DNA of 64,000 bases, from assembly GCF_001006785.1 (NCBI RefSeq), contig NZ_CDHO01000003.1:248001-312000 (forward strand), in the 5' to 3' direction. A program made the translations under genes and the position numbers. Positions 1-8,597 of the stretch are shown here, piece by piece. Position 1 is the first letter of the stretch. The number at the start of each line of letters is the position of its first letter. The DNA is from Hyphomicrobium_B sp001006785 (lineage in GTDB: Bacteria > Pseudomonadota > Alphaproteobacteria > Rhizobiales > Hyphomicrobiaceae). The notes under the pieces are model-generated. The model was not told where the DNA came from. It worked only from the letters and a program-made list of their open reading frames with translations, and did not search any database.

Positions 1-511
1 AACCCATCGTGGCGCGGACGGCGTCGAGCGAATAAGGATCGCATGTCGTCCCGACGAGAATGACTCCCGCGCAGCCGGTCGCGTCTGCCGTCCTGACGAT
101 GGTGCCGAGATTGCCGGGGTCGCGAATTTCTTCGAGCGCCACCCACGTTTCCTCGGCGTTGACCGTCGGCGCCGCGGGCGGTTCTGCGAACCGTTGCCGG
201 AACACACCGAGCACCGTTTGCGGATTGTCTTTCGATGCGAGCTTGCCGAGCACGGCTTCGGAAACTTCGAGGACCTCCGCGCCGGCGTTCAGCGCGTGTG
301 TGACAAGTCCCCGCGTAATCCCGCTTTCCGCCGTGCCGGACTGATAGACTAGCGTTTCCGGCACGAAGCCGTTGTCGCGCGCCGTGATCAGCAGCGACGC
401 GCCTTCGGCAACGAACAGCCCGGTTTCCTTGCGCACCTTACGCATCTCGAGCGCGCGGATCGCCTTCACACGATCGTTCGTCAGGCTGGTGATGATCTTC
501 GGCGCGTTCAT
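1..511 (-). CDS. TrmH/SpoU-family RNA 2'-O-methyltransferase, C-terminus cut by window edge
   Basis: Reading the minus strand from an ATG at 511 gives an open frame to base 1 without a stop, so the gene runs off the window. The visible 170 residues have an N-terminal substrate-binding domain (motif LFVAEGASLLITARDN) followed by the start of the SPOUT catalytic domain, with the signature EEIRDPGNLGTIVRTADATG around residues 125-144, which is SpoU motif 1 including the catalytic Arg region. Members of this family 2'-O-methylate ribose in rRNA or tRNA using SAM; which nucleotide cannot be told. The start overlaps the stop of the upstream methyltransferase gene by four bases (ATGA), suggesting translational coupling of two RNA methyltransferases. 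Confidence 0.9.
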   Translation of the reverse strand, partial: MNAPKIITSLTNDRVKAIRALEMRKVRKETGLFVAEGASLLITARDNGFVPETLVYQSGTAESGITRGLVTHALNAGAEVLEVSEAVLGKLASKDNPQTVLGVFRQRFAEPPAAPTVNAEETWVALEEIRDPGNLGTIVRTADATGCAGVILVGTTCDPYSLDAVRATMG

Positions 512-1404
512 GACTGACCGTTCCAGCGCACGAACAGCGACGTCGGGACGAGCGGCCCGCTCTGCGAGCGAATGGCGAGTTCGCCGGTATCAAACGCGCC
601 GCCTTTGCCATTGAGTGCGTCGCGCAGCAACTGATCGAAGGCCAGCGCCGAGGCACGGATCGCGTAGACCGTCAGCACCATTGCGGCGTCCTTCGGAGCC
701 AGCAGCTTCGCAACGTCGCCAAGTAGGTCGGGCAGGTTCTTGAACAAATCCCAGACTTCGCCTTCAGGCCCGCGCCCGAACTTCGGCGGATCGACGAGAA
801 TGACGTGATAAGTCTTCCCACGGCGAACATCGCGCGCGACGAACTTCGCGGCATCGTCGAGCAGCCAGCGGACTTTGGCCTGATCGAGCTTCGACGCGGA
901 CTGGTTTTCCTTGCCCCAGTGAATAGCTTTCTTCGACGCATCGACGTGCGTCACCTCGGCCCCCGCCTTCGCGGCGATCAGGGAGGCGGCTCCCGTGTAC
1001 CCGAATAGATTGAGAACGCGCGGCGTCTCGCCTTTGACGGCCGCGATCCGCTCCAGCATCCATTGCCAATGCGGATATTGCTCCGGAAACAGTCCGAGAT
1101 GCCAGAGCCCCGCGAGCTTGCAGAGCATCGTGACCCCATCGATTTTGACGGGCCACGCGTCGGGCACCGGCTTGTCCACGCGCCACTTGCCTTTTTCATC
1201 GTCCTCGCCGGAGGCCGAAAAAACCGCATGCGCCTTCGACCATTCCGATTTGGGAAGCTTCGCCCGCCAGAGCGCCTGCGGCTCGGGCCGGTCGACGATG
1301 ATCGACCCGAAGCGCTCCAGCTTTCGCCCCGCGCCGCAATCGAGAAGCGCATAATCGCGAAACCCGTCGGATGAGATGAGTTGCAGACGGTCGGGCGGAG
1401 GCAT
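508..1404 (-). CDS. Class I SAM-dependent methyltransferase, RlmI-like (COG1092)
   Basis: The 298-residue product has a Rossmann-type methyltransferase fold. SAM motif I reads VLNLFGYTGAASLIAAKAGA near residue 140, followed by an acidic VDASKKAIHWGKEN loop, and the catalytic-type motif VILVDPPKFGRG lies near residue 215. These are hallmarks of the RlmI/RlmK group of 23S rRNA methyltransferases, but the N-terminal PUA domain of full-length RlmI is missing. The frame is open further upstream, to 1563, but the upstream residues are low quality. ATG 1404, beginning MPPPDRLQL, is where family similarity starts. It is coupled by an ATGA overlap to the TrmH-type gene downstream. The target nucleotide is unknown. 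Confidence 0.85.
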   Translation of the reverse strand: MPPPDRLQLISSDGFRDYALLDCGAGRKLERFGSIIVDRPEPQALWRAKLPKSEWSKAHAVFSASGEDDEKGKWRVDKPVPDAWPVKIDGVTMLCKLAGLWHLGLFPEQYPHWQWMLERIAAVKGETPRVLNLFGYTGAASLIAAKAGAEVTHVDASKKAIHWGKENQSASKLDQAKVRWLLDDAAKFVARDVRRGKTYHVILVDPPKFGRGPEGEVWDLFKNLPDLLGDVAKLLAPKDAAMVLTVYAIRASALAFDQLLRDALNGKGGAFDTGELAIRSQSGPLVPTSLFVRWNGQS

Positions 1405-1611
1405 CGGCGGCGGGAGATCCAGAAACGTTCGAGTCCTCGCGGCTTTAGCACGATTGCCGCCGATTGACAGGCCAGAGCCTCCGGCACGGACGGAATGCCC
1501 ACGTAACCGATGCGCAACACCTTGAAAAAAAGACAAATCGCGCCAACATGCGTCCGCAAACACCGGCTACTAGCCAGTTAAAGTGCGCGTCATTGCAGAT
1601 GGGGGAAACTC

Positions 1612-1920
1612 ATGCGCATTCATCGTCTTATCGCAGGCGCGGCATTCGCAGCGGCGATGACGTTCGCCGGCGCGTCCTATGCGTTCGAGATGACGTCGGT
1701 CGGCGGCACAAATTCTGATGGCTCGGCGAATTTCAAGGCGCCTGACGAACAAGACATCGACAAGGCGGTTGGCGGCTTCCAGTTCGGCGTTTCGGCGAAT
1801 GACGGCCGTAGCGCCAGCGCGGACACGTCGGACGAAGGCCGCCCGCCGTGGGAACTGAAGCCGACCCCGCCGATGCGCAGCTTCTATTCCTCGCCCGGCG
1901 ACCGGTCGATGTTCCGGTAA
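1612..1920 (+). CDS. Small exported protein of unknown function
   Basis: A 102-residue protein with a clear Sec signal peptide: MRIHR, a hydrophobic stretch and a probable cleavage after SYA near residue 23. The mature part is hydrophilic, Gly/Ser/Asp-rich near its start, and ends in a Pro-rich segment (PPWELKPTPPMRSFYSSPG). A good purine-rich ribosome binding site (GGGGGAAA) precedes ATG 1612. No domain is recognised. It faces away from the methyltransferase gene, and the intergenic space (1405-1611) probably holds both promoters. The signal peptide and codon pattern argue that it is a real periplasmic or secreted protein. Confidence 0.65.
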   Translation: MRIHRLIAGAAFAAAMTFAGASYAFEMTSVGGTNSDGSANFKAPDEQDIDKAVGGFQFGVSANDGRSASADTSDEGRPPWELKPTPPMRSFYSSPGDRSMFR

Positions 1921-2070
1921 TCACGCAGACAACGGTTAATGCCGGTACCGGCCTGCGGCGACGCCCCGGCTTGTCATGGCCCCGGCTTGTCATGGCATTG
2001 AAAGCGGCGCACTCGAACGCCGTCCGCAGGCATGCTAGAACGCCGCGCGCATCAGAAGGTTGTCCCCCCC

Positions 2071-2460
2071 ATGCCCCTCCTCCGCCTCGATCTCTACAAA
2101 GGCCGCACCGACGCCGAGAAGAAGACGCTTCTCGATGCCGTTCATCGCGCCATGCTGGCAGCATTCCAAGTGCCGGAGCGTGACCGCTATCAGGTGGTGC
2201 ACGAGCACGACGCATCGACGCTGATCGCCGAGGACACCGGCCTCGACATTCCGCGGACCGACAAGTTTGTGCTGATCCAGGTCACGACGCGCCCGCGCAC
2301 GCGCGAGCAGAAAGAGCAGTTCTATCGCCTGATCGTGGAAGAGCTGCAGAAAAGCAGCGGCATCGCGCCGTCCGACGTGATGATGAACTTCGTGACGTGC
2401 AACGACGAGGATTGGTCGTTCGGCCTCGGCCGCGCCCAGTTCCTGACGGGCGAGCTCTAG
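2071..2460 (+). CDS. Tautomerase-family protein (4-OT / MSAD superfamily)
   Basis: The 129-residue product starts MPLLRLDLYKG, so removal of Met exposes Pro-1, the catalytic base of the tautomerase superfamily. The body shows two beta-alpha-beta repeats (PLLRLDLYKGRTDAEKKTL and KFVLIQVTTRPRTREQKEQF), as in fused tautomerases of the malonate semialdehyde decarboxylase or YusQ type. An in-frame upstream TTG/ATG region exists from 2032, but ATG 2071 is chosen because only it puts Pro directly after Met. The substrate is not predictable from the sequence. It appears monocistronic, followed by a strong inverted repeat. Confidence 0.85.
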   Translation: MPLLRLDLYKGRTDAEKKTLLDAVHRAMLAAFQVPERDRYQVVHEHDASTLIAEDTGLDIPRTDKFVLIQVTTRPRTREQKEQFYRLIVEELQKSSGIAPSDVMMNFVTCNDEDWSFGLGRAQFLTGEL

Positions 2461-2490
2461 GACGCTTCCGGAAAAGCGGGAAAGAAAACA

Positions 2491-2535
2491 CCTAAAGCCG
2501 CTCCGCACTTCGACGAAAAGCGGAATGGCTTTAGG
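2491..2535. terminator. Long inverted repeat between tautomerase and prfB ends
   Basis: CCTAAAGCC at 2491-2499 is perfectly complementary to GGCTTTAGG at 2527-2535, with an additional inner CCGC/GCGG pairing. It lies between two convergent genes, so it may act as a bidirectional terminator. There is no good T-tract on either side, so it could equally be a dispersed intergenic repeat. Confidence 0.5.
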
Positions 2536-2566
2536 TTCAGCCGAAAGCTTGCGCTGCGCCCGCTGC

Positions 2567-3701
2567 CTAGTCGAGATCGTCGACGACGATCGCTTCCCCG
2601 CCACCCTTGAGCCGCTGCGACAGCGCCGCTTCGATAAACGGATCGATATCGCCGTCCAGCACTTCGGACGGATTGGTCGATTGCGCGCCCGTCCGGAGAT
2701 CCTTTACGAGCTGATACGGCTGCAGCACGTACGAACGGATCTGGTGACCCCAGCCGATGTCCGTCTTGGCGGCCTGCTCGGCATTGGCCTTGGCCTCGCG
2801 CTTCTTCAGTTCCATCTCATAAAGACGCGCCTTGAGGCGTCTGAACGCGATGTCCTTGTTCTGATGCTGCGAGCGCTGCTCCTGCGCGAAAATCACGATG
2901 CCAGACGGCTTATGCACGAGCCGAACAGCCGATTCCGTTCTGTTGACGTGCTGACCGCCGGCGCCCGACGAGCGCGCGAATGAAATGTCGACGTCGGCCG
3001 GGTTGATATCGACTTCGATCGTATCGTCGATCACCGGATAGACGGTGACAGAAGCAAAGCTCGTGTGCCGGCGCGCGTTGCTGTCAAACGGCGAGATGCG
3101 AACGAGCCGATGCACGCCCGCTTCCGTCTTCAGCCAGCCGAACGCATTATCTCCGTCGATCTCGAACGTCGCGGATTTGATGCCCGCTTCTTCGCCCGGA
3201 CTTTCGTCGATCAGCTTCACCTTGTAGCCGCGACGTTCGCCCCAGCGCGCGTACATGCGCGCCAGCATCGAGGCCCAATCCTGGCTCTCGGTACCGCCCG
3301 CTCCCGCGTGCACTTCGACATACGTGCTCATCCCGTCCGCTTCGCCCGACAGCATGGCTTCGACGGAGCGGCGGTGCGCTTCGAGATCGACGCGCTTCAA
3401 CGCAGCCTCGCCCTCGCTGACGCTCGCTTCGTCGCTCTCGGCTTCCCCAAGCTCGATCAGCGTCAGCGCGTCGTCGTAGTCACGTTGCAGACGCTTGAAA
3501 TCTTCGACCGAGCGCTCGAGCGTCTGGCGCTGGCGCATGACTTTCTGCGCGTTCTTCGCATCCGACCAGAGGTTCGGGTCTTCGGCCTTCGCGTTGAGCG
3601 AAGCTAGACGATCTTCGGCAGTCTCCCAGTCAAAGAGACCTCCTCAGGAGGGCGATCGCCTCCTTGATGTCGTCGGACAATTTTTGCGCTTCTGCGCGCA
3701 T
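2567..3701 (-). CDS. prfB: Peptide chain release factor 2, with programmed +1 frameshift
   Basis: RF2 recognises UGA and UAA stop codons and triggers peptide release. A short first frame runs from ATG 3701 (MRAEAQKLSDDIKEAIALL) to an in-frame TGA at 3632-3630. Shifting +1 there continues as LDWETAEDRLASLNAKAEDPNLW and on through the whole factor to the TAG at 2567. The stop-recognition motif SPF (ISPFDSNARRHTSF) and the catalytic GGQ (SSGAGGQHVNRTESAV) are both present, and the length fits the family (about 376 residues in total). A reader taking only the long frame from 3538 would miss the N-terminus. It is the last gene of the minus-strand row amiC-mrcA-prfB. Confidence 0.95.
3629..3644 (-). 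promoter_or_regulatory. RF2 programmed +1 frameshift signal
   Basis: Reading the minus strand, the sequence is AGG AGG TCT CTT TGA C. An internal Shine-Dalgarno-like AGGAGG is followed by TCT, the slippery CTT codon and a poorly terminating TGA C. Order and spacing match the E. coli prfB site (AGG GGG TAT CTT TGA C). CTT is codon 23. Low RF2 lets the ribosome slip forward one base and make full-length RF2, giving autoregulation. Confidence 0.93.
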
Positions 3702-3822
3702 CGGGCGGCCTCCGGAAACCGGCGAGCAGCCGGCATGAAACAATCAAGATCGTGGGCGGAAGGTAATAGGAAGATCATGCGCCGCTGTAAACGCACTGCT
3801 TCCTGCACGCGGCAATGCGTCG

Positions 3823-6411
3823 TTACCAGAAACCGTTTGGCGCAAGACCGCCGTCCTGCCGCGCGCTCGGTTGCGGTTGCGGCGGCGGAGGTGGTGGCGG
3901 CGGAGCCTGATACGGGCTCGCGCCAGCGGCAGCCGACGCATCGGCCGTCGCATTCGCAAAACCTATCATTGAATAGCCGTCGTCGGGCTCTTCATCCGGC
4001 TTGAAGGCTTCGAGGATCGTCTTGCTATCCTCGGCCGACGCCCTGAGCCCGGTTTTCAGATCGACGCGGACAAATTTGATTCCCGGCGGCACGCGGAACG
4101 GCGCCGGAGGCGTATCGACCATCGCGTTCTTGACGAACTCGCCAAAGATCGGCGCCGCGATCAGACCGCCGGTGTTGCCCTTGCCCATCGGCTTCGGCGT
4201 ATCGTAGCCAACGTAGACGCCGACCACGAGCGTCGGCGTGTAGCCGATGAACCAGGCGTCCTTTTCCTCGTTCGTCGTACCGGTCTTGCCGGCGATCGGC
4301 CGGTCGAGAGATTTCAGAACCTGTCCCGTGCCGCGCTGCACGACGCCTTCGAGGATGGACGTTATCTGATAGGCCGTATGCGGGTCGATGACCTGCGGCC
4401 GATCATCGATCAGCTCGGGCTCCGCCTGATTGGCCCAGCGATCAGCCGTGCAGCCCATGCACTGGCGCTCGTCGTGCCGCCAGATGGTACGGCCGTAGCG
4501 ATCCTGAATGCGGTCGATGAGCGTCGACTTCACTTCCTTGCCGCCGTTCGCCAGCATGCAGTAGCCGGTCGCCATCCTGAGCAGCGTCGTCTCACCTGCG
4601 CCAAGCGACATCGAAAGCACCGGCAGCATGTCGTCATAGATGCCGAAGCGCTTGGCGTAATCGATGATCAGCGGCATGCCGAGATCTTGCGCCAGCCGCA
4701 CCGTCATCTGGTTGCGCGAGTGCTCGACGCCGAACCTCAGCGTCTCGGGACCTGTGGCGTCCTTATCGTCGTAGTTCTCAGGCCTCCAGATGTCCTGACC
4801 CGGGCCCTGATCGATTTCGATAGGCGCGTCGAGAATGATCGAAGATGGCTTGTAGCCGTTGTCGATGGCTGCCGCGTAGACGAACGGCTTGAACGACGAG
4901 CCCGGCTGCCGCTTCGCCTGAATGACGCGATCGAACTGGCTGAGGTCATAAGAGAAACCGCCAGCCACCGCGAGCACGCGGCCGGTATACGGGTCCATCG
5001 CAACGAGACCGCCGCCGACTTCAGGGATCTGCATCAGCGACCACGCGCCCTGAATGTTGGCCGGATCTTTCGGAGCGACGTAGACGACGTCGCCGGGCTT
5101 CAGGATATCGCCCGTCGACTTCGCATCGATCTTTTTCCCGCCCTTCTGGTAGGCGGCCCATTTCATGTCCTCGAGCGTGACCTCGACCGCCTCGCGATCC
5201 TTGACGAGCGTCGAGTCCTGCTGCCGCGCCGGCTTGAACCCGATGACCGCTTTCGTTTTCTGGGTTTCCAGAACGACGCCGAGCCGCCACGGCTGGATAT
5301 CGGCCGGGCTGCGGATCGCGCCGAGCGCCTCGCCCCAGTCACCGGAAATATCGATCTTCGAAACCGGCCCGCGCCAGCCGCGTTTGCGATCGAATTTCAC
5401 GAGGCCGTCGATCAGCGCGCTTTTCGCAAGCTGCTGCAGATGCGGATCGAGCGTGGTGCGGACCGAAAGCCCGCCGCCATAGAGTTTGTCTTCGCCATAA
5501 CGCGCAAGCAGCGTCCGGCGCACTTCCTCGGCAAAGAACTCCGCCGTCGAAATATGCGCGCCGACGGGCCGGAGATTGACGGTGAGTGGTTTCAGTTTCG
5601 CAGCCGCAGCCTCTTCCGCGGAGACATAACCGTTCTCGGCCATCTCGCCGATGATCCAGTTTCGCCGCTCGGTCGCGCGGGCTTTCTGGCGGAACGGGTG
5701 ATAGTTGTTCGGACCTTTGGGAAGCGCCGCAAGGTAGGCCGCTTCCTCGACGTTCAGGTCTTTCAGCTCTTTGTTGAAGTAGGTCAGCGCCGCCGCGCCG
5801 ACGCCGTAGGAGTTCATCCCGAGATAGATCTCGTTGAGGTAAAGCTCGAGGATCTTGTCCTTCGAATAGGCGCTCTCGATGCGCACAGCCAGAATGGCTT
5901 CTTTGATCTTGCGCTCGATCGACCGCTCGTTGGTCAGCAGGAAGTTTTTGGCAACCTGCTGCGTGATCGTGGACGCGCCCTGGGCACGCTTGTTCGAACC
6001 GTGCATCTTGGATTCGACCGCCGCGTAAACGGCGCGAAGGACGCCCTGAAAATCGATGCCGCCATGATCGTAGAAGCGGCGGTCTTCCGCCGACAGAAAC
6101 GCGCCGATGACGCGCTTCGGAATGGTATTGATCGGGACGAAGATGCGCCGCTCGCGTGCGAACTCGGCAATCAGAGATCCGTCATGCGCATGAATGCGCG
6201 TCATGACCGGTGGCTCGTATTTCGACAGGCTCTCGTAGTCGGGCAGATCGCGCGACGCCTGCCACACCATGAATCCAGCGCCCGCCGACGCGGCGAGGAA
6301 CAGCAGAACGAACGTTGCGAAGCTGAAGCCGAGAAAACTCAGCAGCAGGCTTTTGCGCCGCTTCTTCCTTCTTCTATTGCCCCCTTGGGGCGGCAGCGTT
6401 GGCGCGCGCAT
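3823..6411 (-). CDS. mrcA: Penicillin-binding protein 1A (bifunctional transglycosylase/transpeptidase)
   Basis: The 862-residue inner-membrane enzyme polymerises and cross-links peptidoglycan. It has a basic cytoplasmic tail (RRRKKRRKS), one membrane anchor near residues 25-50, a GT51 domain with EDRRFYDHGGID near residue 109, an inserted OB-like region, and a transpeptidase domain with SSFK near residue 505, an SRN motif and KTGTT near 707. The C-terminus is Pro-rich (a run of eight Pro). ATG 6411 is preferred to the adjacent TTG at 6414. It sits between amiC and prfB on the same strand, an arrangement seen in many alphaproteobacteria, so cell-wall synthesis and splitting enzymes are probably co-transcribed. 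Confidence 0.96.
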   Translation of the reverse strand: MRAPTLPPQGGNRRRKKRRKSLLLSFLGFSFATFVLLFLAASAGAGFMVWQASRDLPDYESLSKYEPPVMTRIHAHDGSLIAEFARERRIFVPINTIPKRVIGAFLSAEDRRFYDHGGIDFQGVLRAVYAAVESKMHGSNKRAQGASTITQQVAKNFLLTNERSIERKIKEAILAVRIESAYSKDKILELYLNEIYLGMNSYGVGAAALTYFNKELKDLNVEEAAYLAALPKGPNNYHPFRQKARATERRNWIIGEMAENGYVSAEEAAAAKLKPLTVNLRPVGAHISTAEFFAEEVRRTLLARYGEDKLYGGGLSVRTTLDPHLQQLAKSALIDGLVKFDRKRGWRGPVSKIDISGDWGEALGAIRSPADIQPWRLGVVLETQKTKAVIGFKPARQQDSTLVKDREAVEVTLEDMKWAAYQKGGKKIDAKSTGDILKPGDVVYVAPKDPANIQGAWSLMQIPEVGGGLVAMDPYTGRVLAVAGGFSYDLSQFDRVIQAKRQPGSSFKPFVYAAAIDNGYKPSSIILDAPIEIDQGPGQDIWRPENYDDKDATGPETLRFGVEHSRNQMTVRLAQDLGMPLIIDYAKRFGIYDDMLPVLSMSLGAGETTLLRMATGYCMLANGGKEVKSTLIDRIQDRYGRTIWRHDERQCMGCTADRWANQAEPELIDDRPQVIDPHTAYQITSILEGVVQRGTGQVLKSLDRPIAGKTGTTNEEKDAWFIGYTPTLVVGVYVGYDTPKPMGKGNTGGLIAAPIFGEFVKNAMVDTPPAPFRVPPGIKFVRVDLKTGLRASAEDSKTILEAFKPDEEPDDGYSMIGFANATADASAAAGASPYQAPPPPPPPPQPQPSARQDGGLAPNGFW

Positions 6412-6557
6412 CAAATCGCAGATTCCGTCAGTCGATCGCTGGCTTACGTTTTCTGATGTGTGTCAGCGCTGGTTTATTTCTGCGGCGCAGCAAAAACAAC
6501 CCGTCGCAATCGCACATTAGCGGTGAATGTGGCAGCACGTCGTCAGCCGCTTTGTCG

Positions 6558-7820
6558 TTAAGGCTGTGCCGCCGTGCGCTTGCTGAAATAGCTTTGGACC
6601 GCCGACGCAATCGCTTCCGCCACCTTCGATTGCCAGTCGCCGGTCATCATTTCTTGCTCTTGCATAGTGTTGCTCATGTAACCAAGCTCGACAAGAACGG
6701 ATGGCGCATGGGGCTGCTTCAAAACCTTGAAGGCGGCCGATTTTCTGGGAATGCGTGACATTGTGATCGCCTGCCCGAGCTTTTTCGACAGCACATTGGA
6801 AAAATCGGCAGAAAAATTCGAGGTTTCGCGCTTCAGAAGGTCGATCAGGATATTTTTGACCTCTTCCCCGCCCTCGTTGTTGACGGACCCGATACCGGCG
6901 ATCAGGTCGGACGCGTTTTCCTTATCGGCCATGATCCGCGCCTGCTCGTCGGACGCTTTGTCCGAGAGAGTATAAACGGTCGCGCCGCGCACTGAATCCG
7001 CGATGCTTTTCTCTTCGATTGAATCGGCGTGCAGGGAGATGAAAAGGTCGGCATCGGTTTCTGCGGAAAACTTGAGCCGGCGCTCGAGCGAAACGAAAAC
7101 ATCGTCGGTTCGCGTCATCTTGACCTCGTAGCGACGGGTCTTGGCCAATGCCGCCTTGAGTTGCAGAGCGACCGCGAGAACGACCGATTTCTCCGCGACA
7201 TTGTTGGCCCCGAGCGCACCCGGATCGATGCCCCCGTGGCCCGGATCGATAACGATGACCGGCTTCGCATGGTCCCTGCGCTGGCGCTCTGCTGTTTCCG
7301 GCAAACCCTTATCGGGCACGAGTTCCCCGGGCGTCGCCGCCGCGAGCGACGCGCCCGTTCCCCCGCCAAAAGCAGCGGCATCCATCGGAACCAGAACCAC
7401 GGCGAGCTTCAGCGCTTTACTTCCCGGAATGCGCGTCATCCCGGCAGATACGATCCCGACCGGCCCCGTGGTGTCGAGCACCACCCGCGCCTTGTTCTGC
7501 GCGAAAAGGCCATAGCGGAAAGCCGAGACGACGCCGCGCCCCTGTTTGCCCGCCGCCGCATCGAGACGGAACGCCATCTCCGGCAGGTCCAGGACGACGC
7601 GATACGGGTTCGCCAGCGTATAGACCTGCGCCGTCAGATCCTTGCTGATCGTCAGTTCGAACGTCGTCGACTTGCCGTCGTCCAGCAGTCTGACGGCCGT
7701 GGCCTCGACAGCGCGGCCCGGCCGCGCCTGCCCCGGTCCTGCGCCCAAAAAGAGCGCCATCCCCAGCGCCACGGCCGCGAAAAACCGAGCGTTCCAGAGA
7801 CGTTCTGAAAACCCCCTCAT
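6558..7820 (-). CDS. amiC: N-acetylmuramoyl-L-alanine amidase with AMIN domain
   Basis: A 420-residue periplasmic Zn amidase that cleaves the bond between MurNAc and the peptide stem during daughter-cell separation. It has a signal peptide (hydrophobic AAVALGMALFLGAG), an AMIN septal-targeting domain over about residues 35-150, and a C-terminal Amidase_3 domain. Zn ligands are visible: VIVIDPGHGGIDPGA near residue 190, the following Glu (NNVAEKSVVL), and the SLHADS His. The catalytic Glu lies in VLVELGYMSN near residue 377. It starts at ATG 7820 and faces away from rne. It is probably the first gene of the row amiC-mrcA-prfB. Confidence 0.95.
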   Translation of the reverse strand: MRGFSERLWNARFFAAVALGMALFLGAGPGQARPGRAVEATAVRLLDDGKSTTFELTISKDLTAQVYTLANPYRVVLDLPEMAFRLDAAAGKQGRGVVSAFRYGLFAQNKARVVLDTTGPVGIVSAGMTRIPGSKALKLAVVLVPMDAAAFGGGTGASLAAATPGELVPDKGLPETAERQRRDHAKPVIVIDPGHGGIDPGALGANNVAEKSVVLAVALQLKAALAKTRRYEVKMTRTDDVFVSLERRLKFSAETDADLFISLHADSIEEKSIADSVRGATVYTLSDKASDEQARIMADKENASDLIAGIGSVNNEGGEEVKNILIDLLKRETSNFSADFSNVLSKKLGQAITMSRIPRKSAAFKVLKQPHAPSVLVELGYMSNTMQEQEMMTGDWQSKVAEAIASAVQSYFSKRTAAQP

Positions 7821-8597
7821 TCCACGCTTACCCCCGATGCCCCAACGCCGCCCTAGACCCCCCGATCGTTAAGGCTTTGTTTTCAGAGACAATATAGATC
7901 TTAGCCCAGAAATGAGGGCCTGTCTCGGCTTCGGCTTTATAGCACTTGCCAGCCCGAGATCGACCTCGTAGACTTTCACTATATTCGATGGCGCTGCAGA
8001 CCCCCGTCTGCGGGATAGATCAGTAAGCGCCCGCGTGATTTGGTCGGCCTGCTGCAGAACGAAATTTCTGCGTTCACAGGTAACCAACCGCGCACGGATC
8101 GCACGCTTTGAGCGGATGCACGGGTATCGGCGTCGCTCGAAAAAATGCGCTTTGGCGTCAAGCCCTTAGGGCAGTGTCCTTATGGCAGCGTCAAGGATGG
8201 ATGACTTGGAGCCGGTCGCCCCCTGCCGGTTAGTTATGTACATCACCTGTAACCGGGCGGCCATTCTATCAACGTGACGCCATAAGCGTCGCAAAACCTA
8301 TTCCCCGGCTGACGTTCCGCTATTTGGCGCGGAGCCGGGCACTACGCGACGGGCCATGACGCCAACTCGTAGCATTCACAACCGCAGCGGCAGGACGATC
8401 GTCCGAACCGTTCGCGCGATTGAAACGGTGAGCCGCACGCGCGCCGCCGCACGGGGAATGCTGCGCCAATCGCCCTGGCCTTTTCACACTTCCGCACATT
8501 CTGCCAACAAAATGCGCCGCCGCACGAACCTCGCAATGATCGCCGCTACTGGCGATCCCGCATGCGAGCCGCTCAGGCGCGCCAAGGAATTCAATCA
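7821..8597. other. Long intergenic region between amiC and rne (divergent promoters, rne leader)
   Basis: About 780 bases without a convincing gene. Short frames here have no recognisable protein content. It must hold the divergent promoters of amiC and rne and probably a long rne 5' leader. In other proteobacteria rne leaders mediate autoregulation by RNase E; whether that applies here is inference. I found no clear riboswitch fold. Confidence 0.5.

Noticed and set aside
4378..6456. 692-codon open frame on the plus strand
   Set aside because: It lies antisense to mrcA, which carries all PBP1A motifs. No recognisable domain is in the plus frame.
7869..8087. 72-codon minus-strand frame in the rne leader
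   Set aside because: No ribosome site, no similarity and no conserved pattern; left as non-coding.
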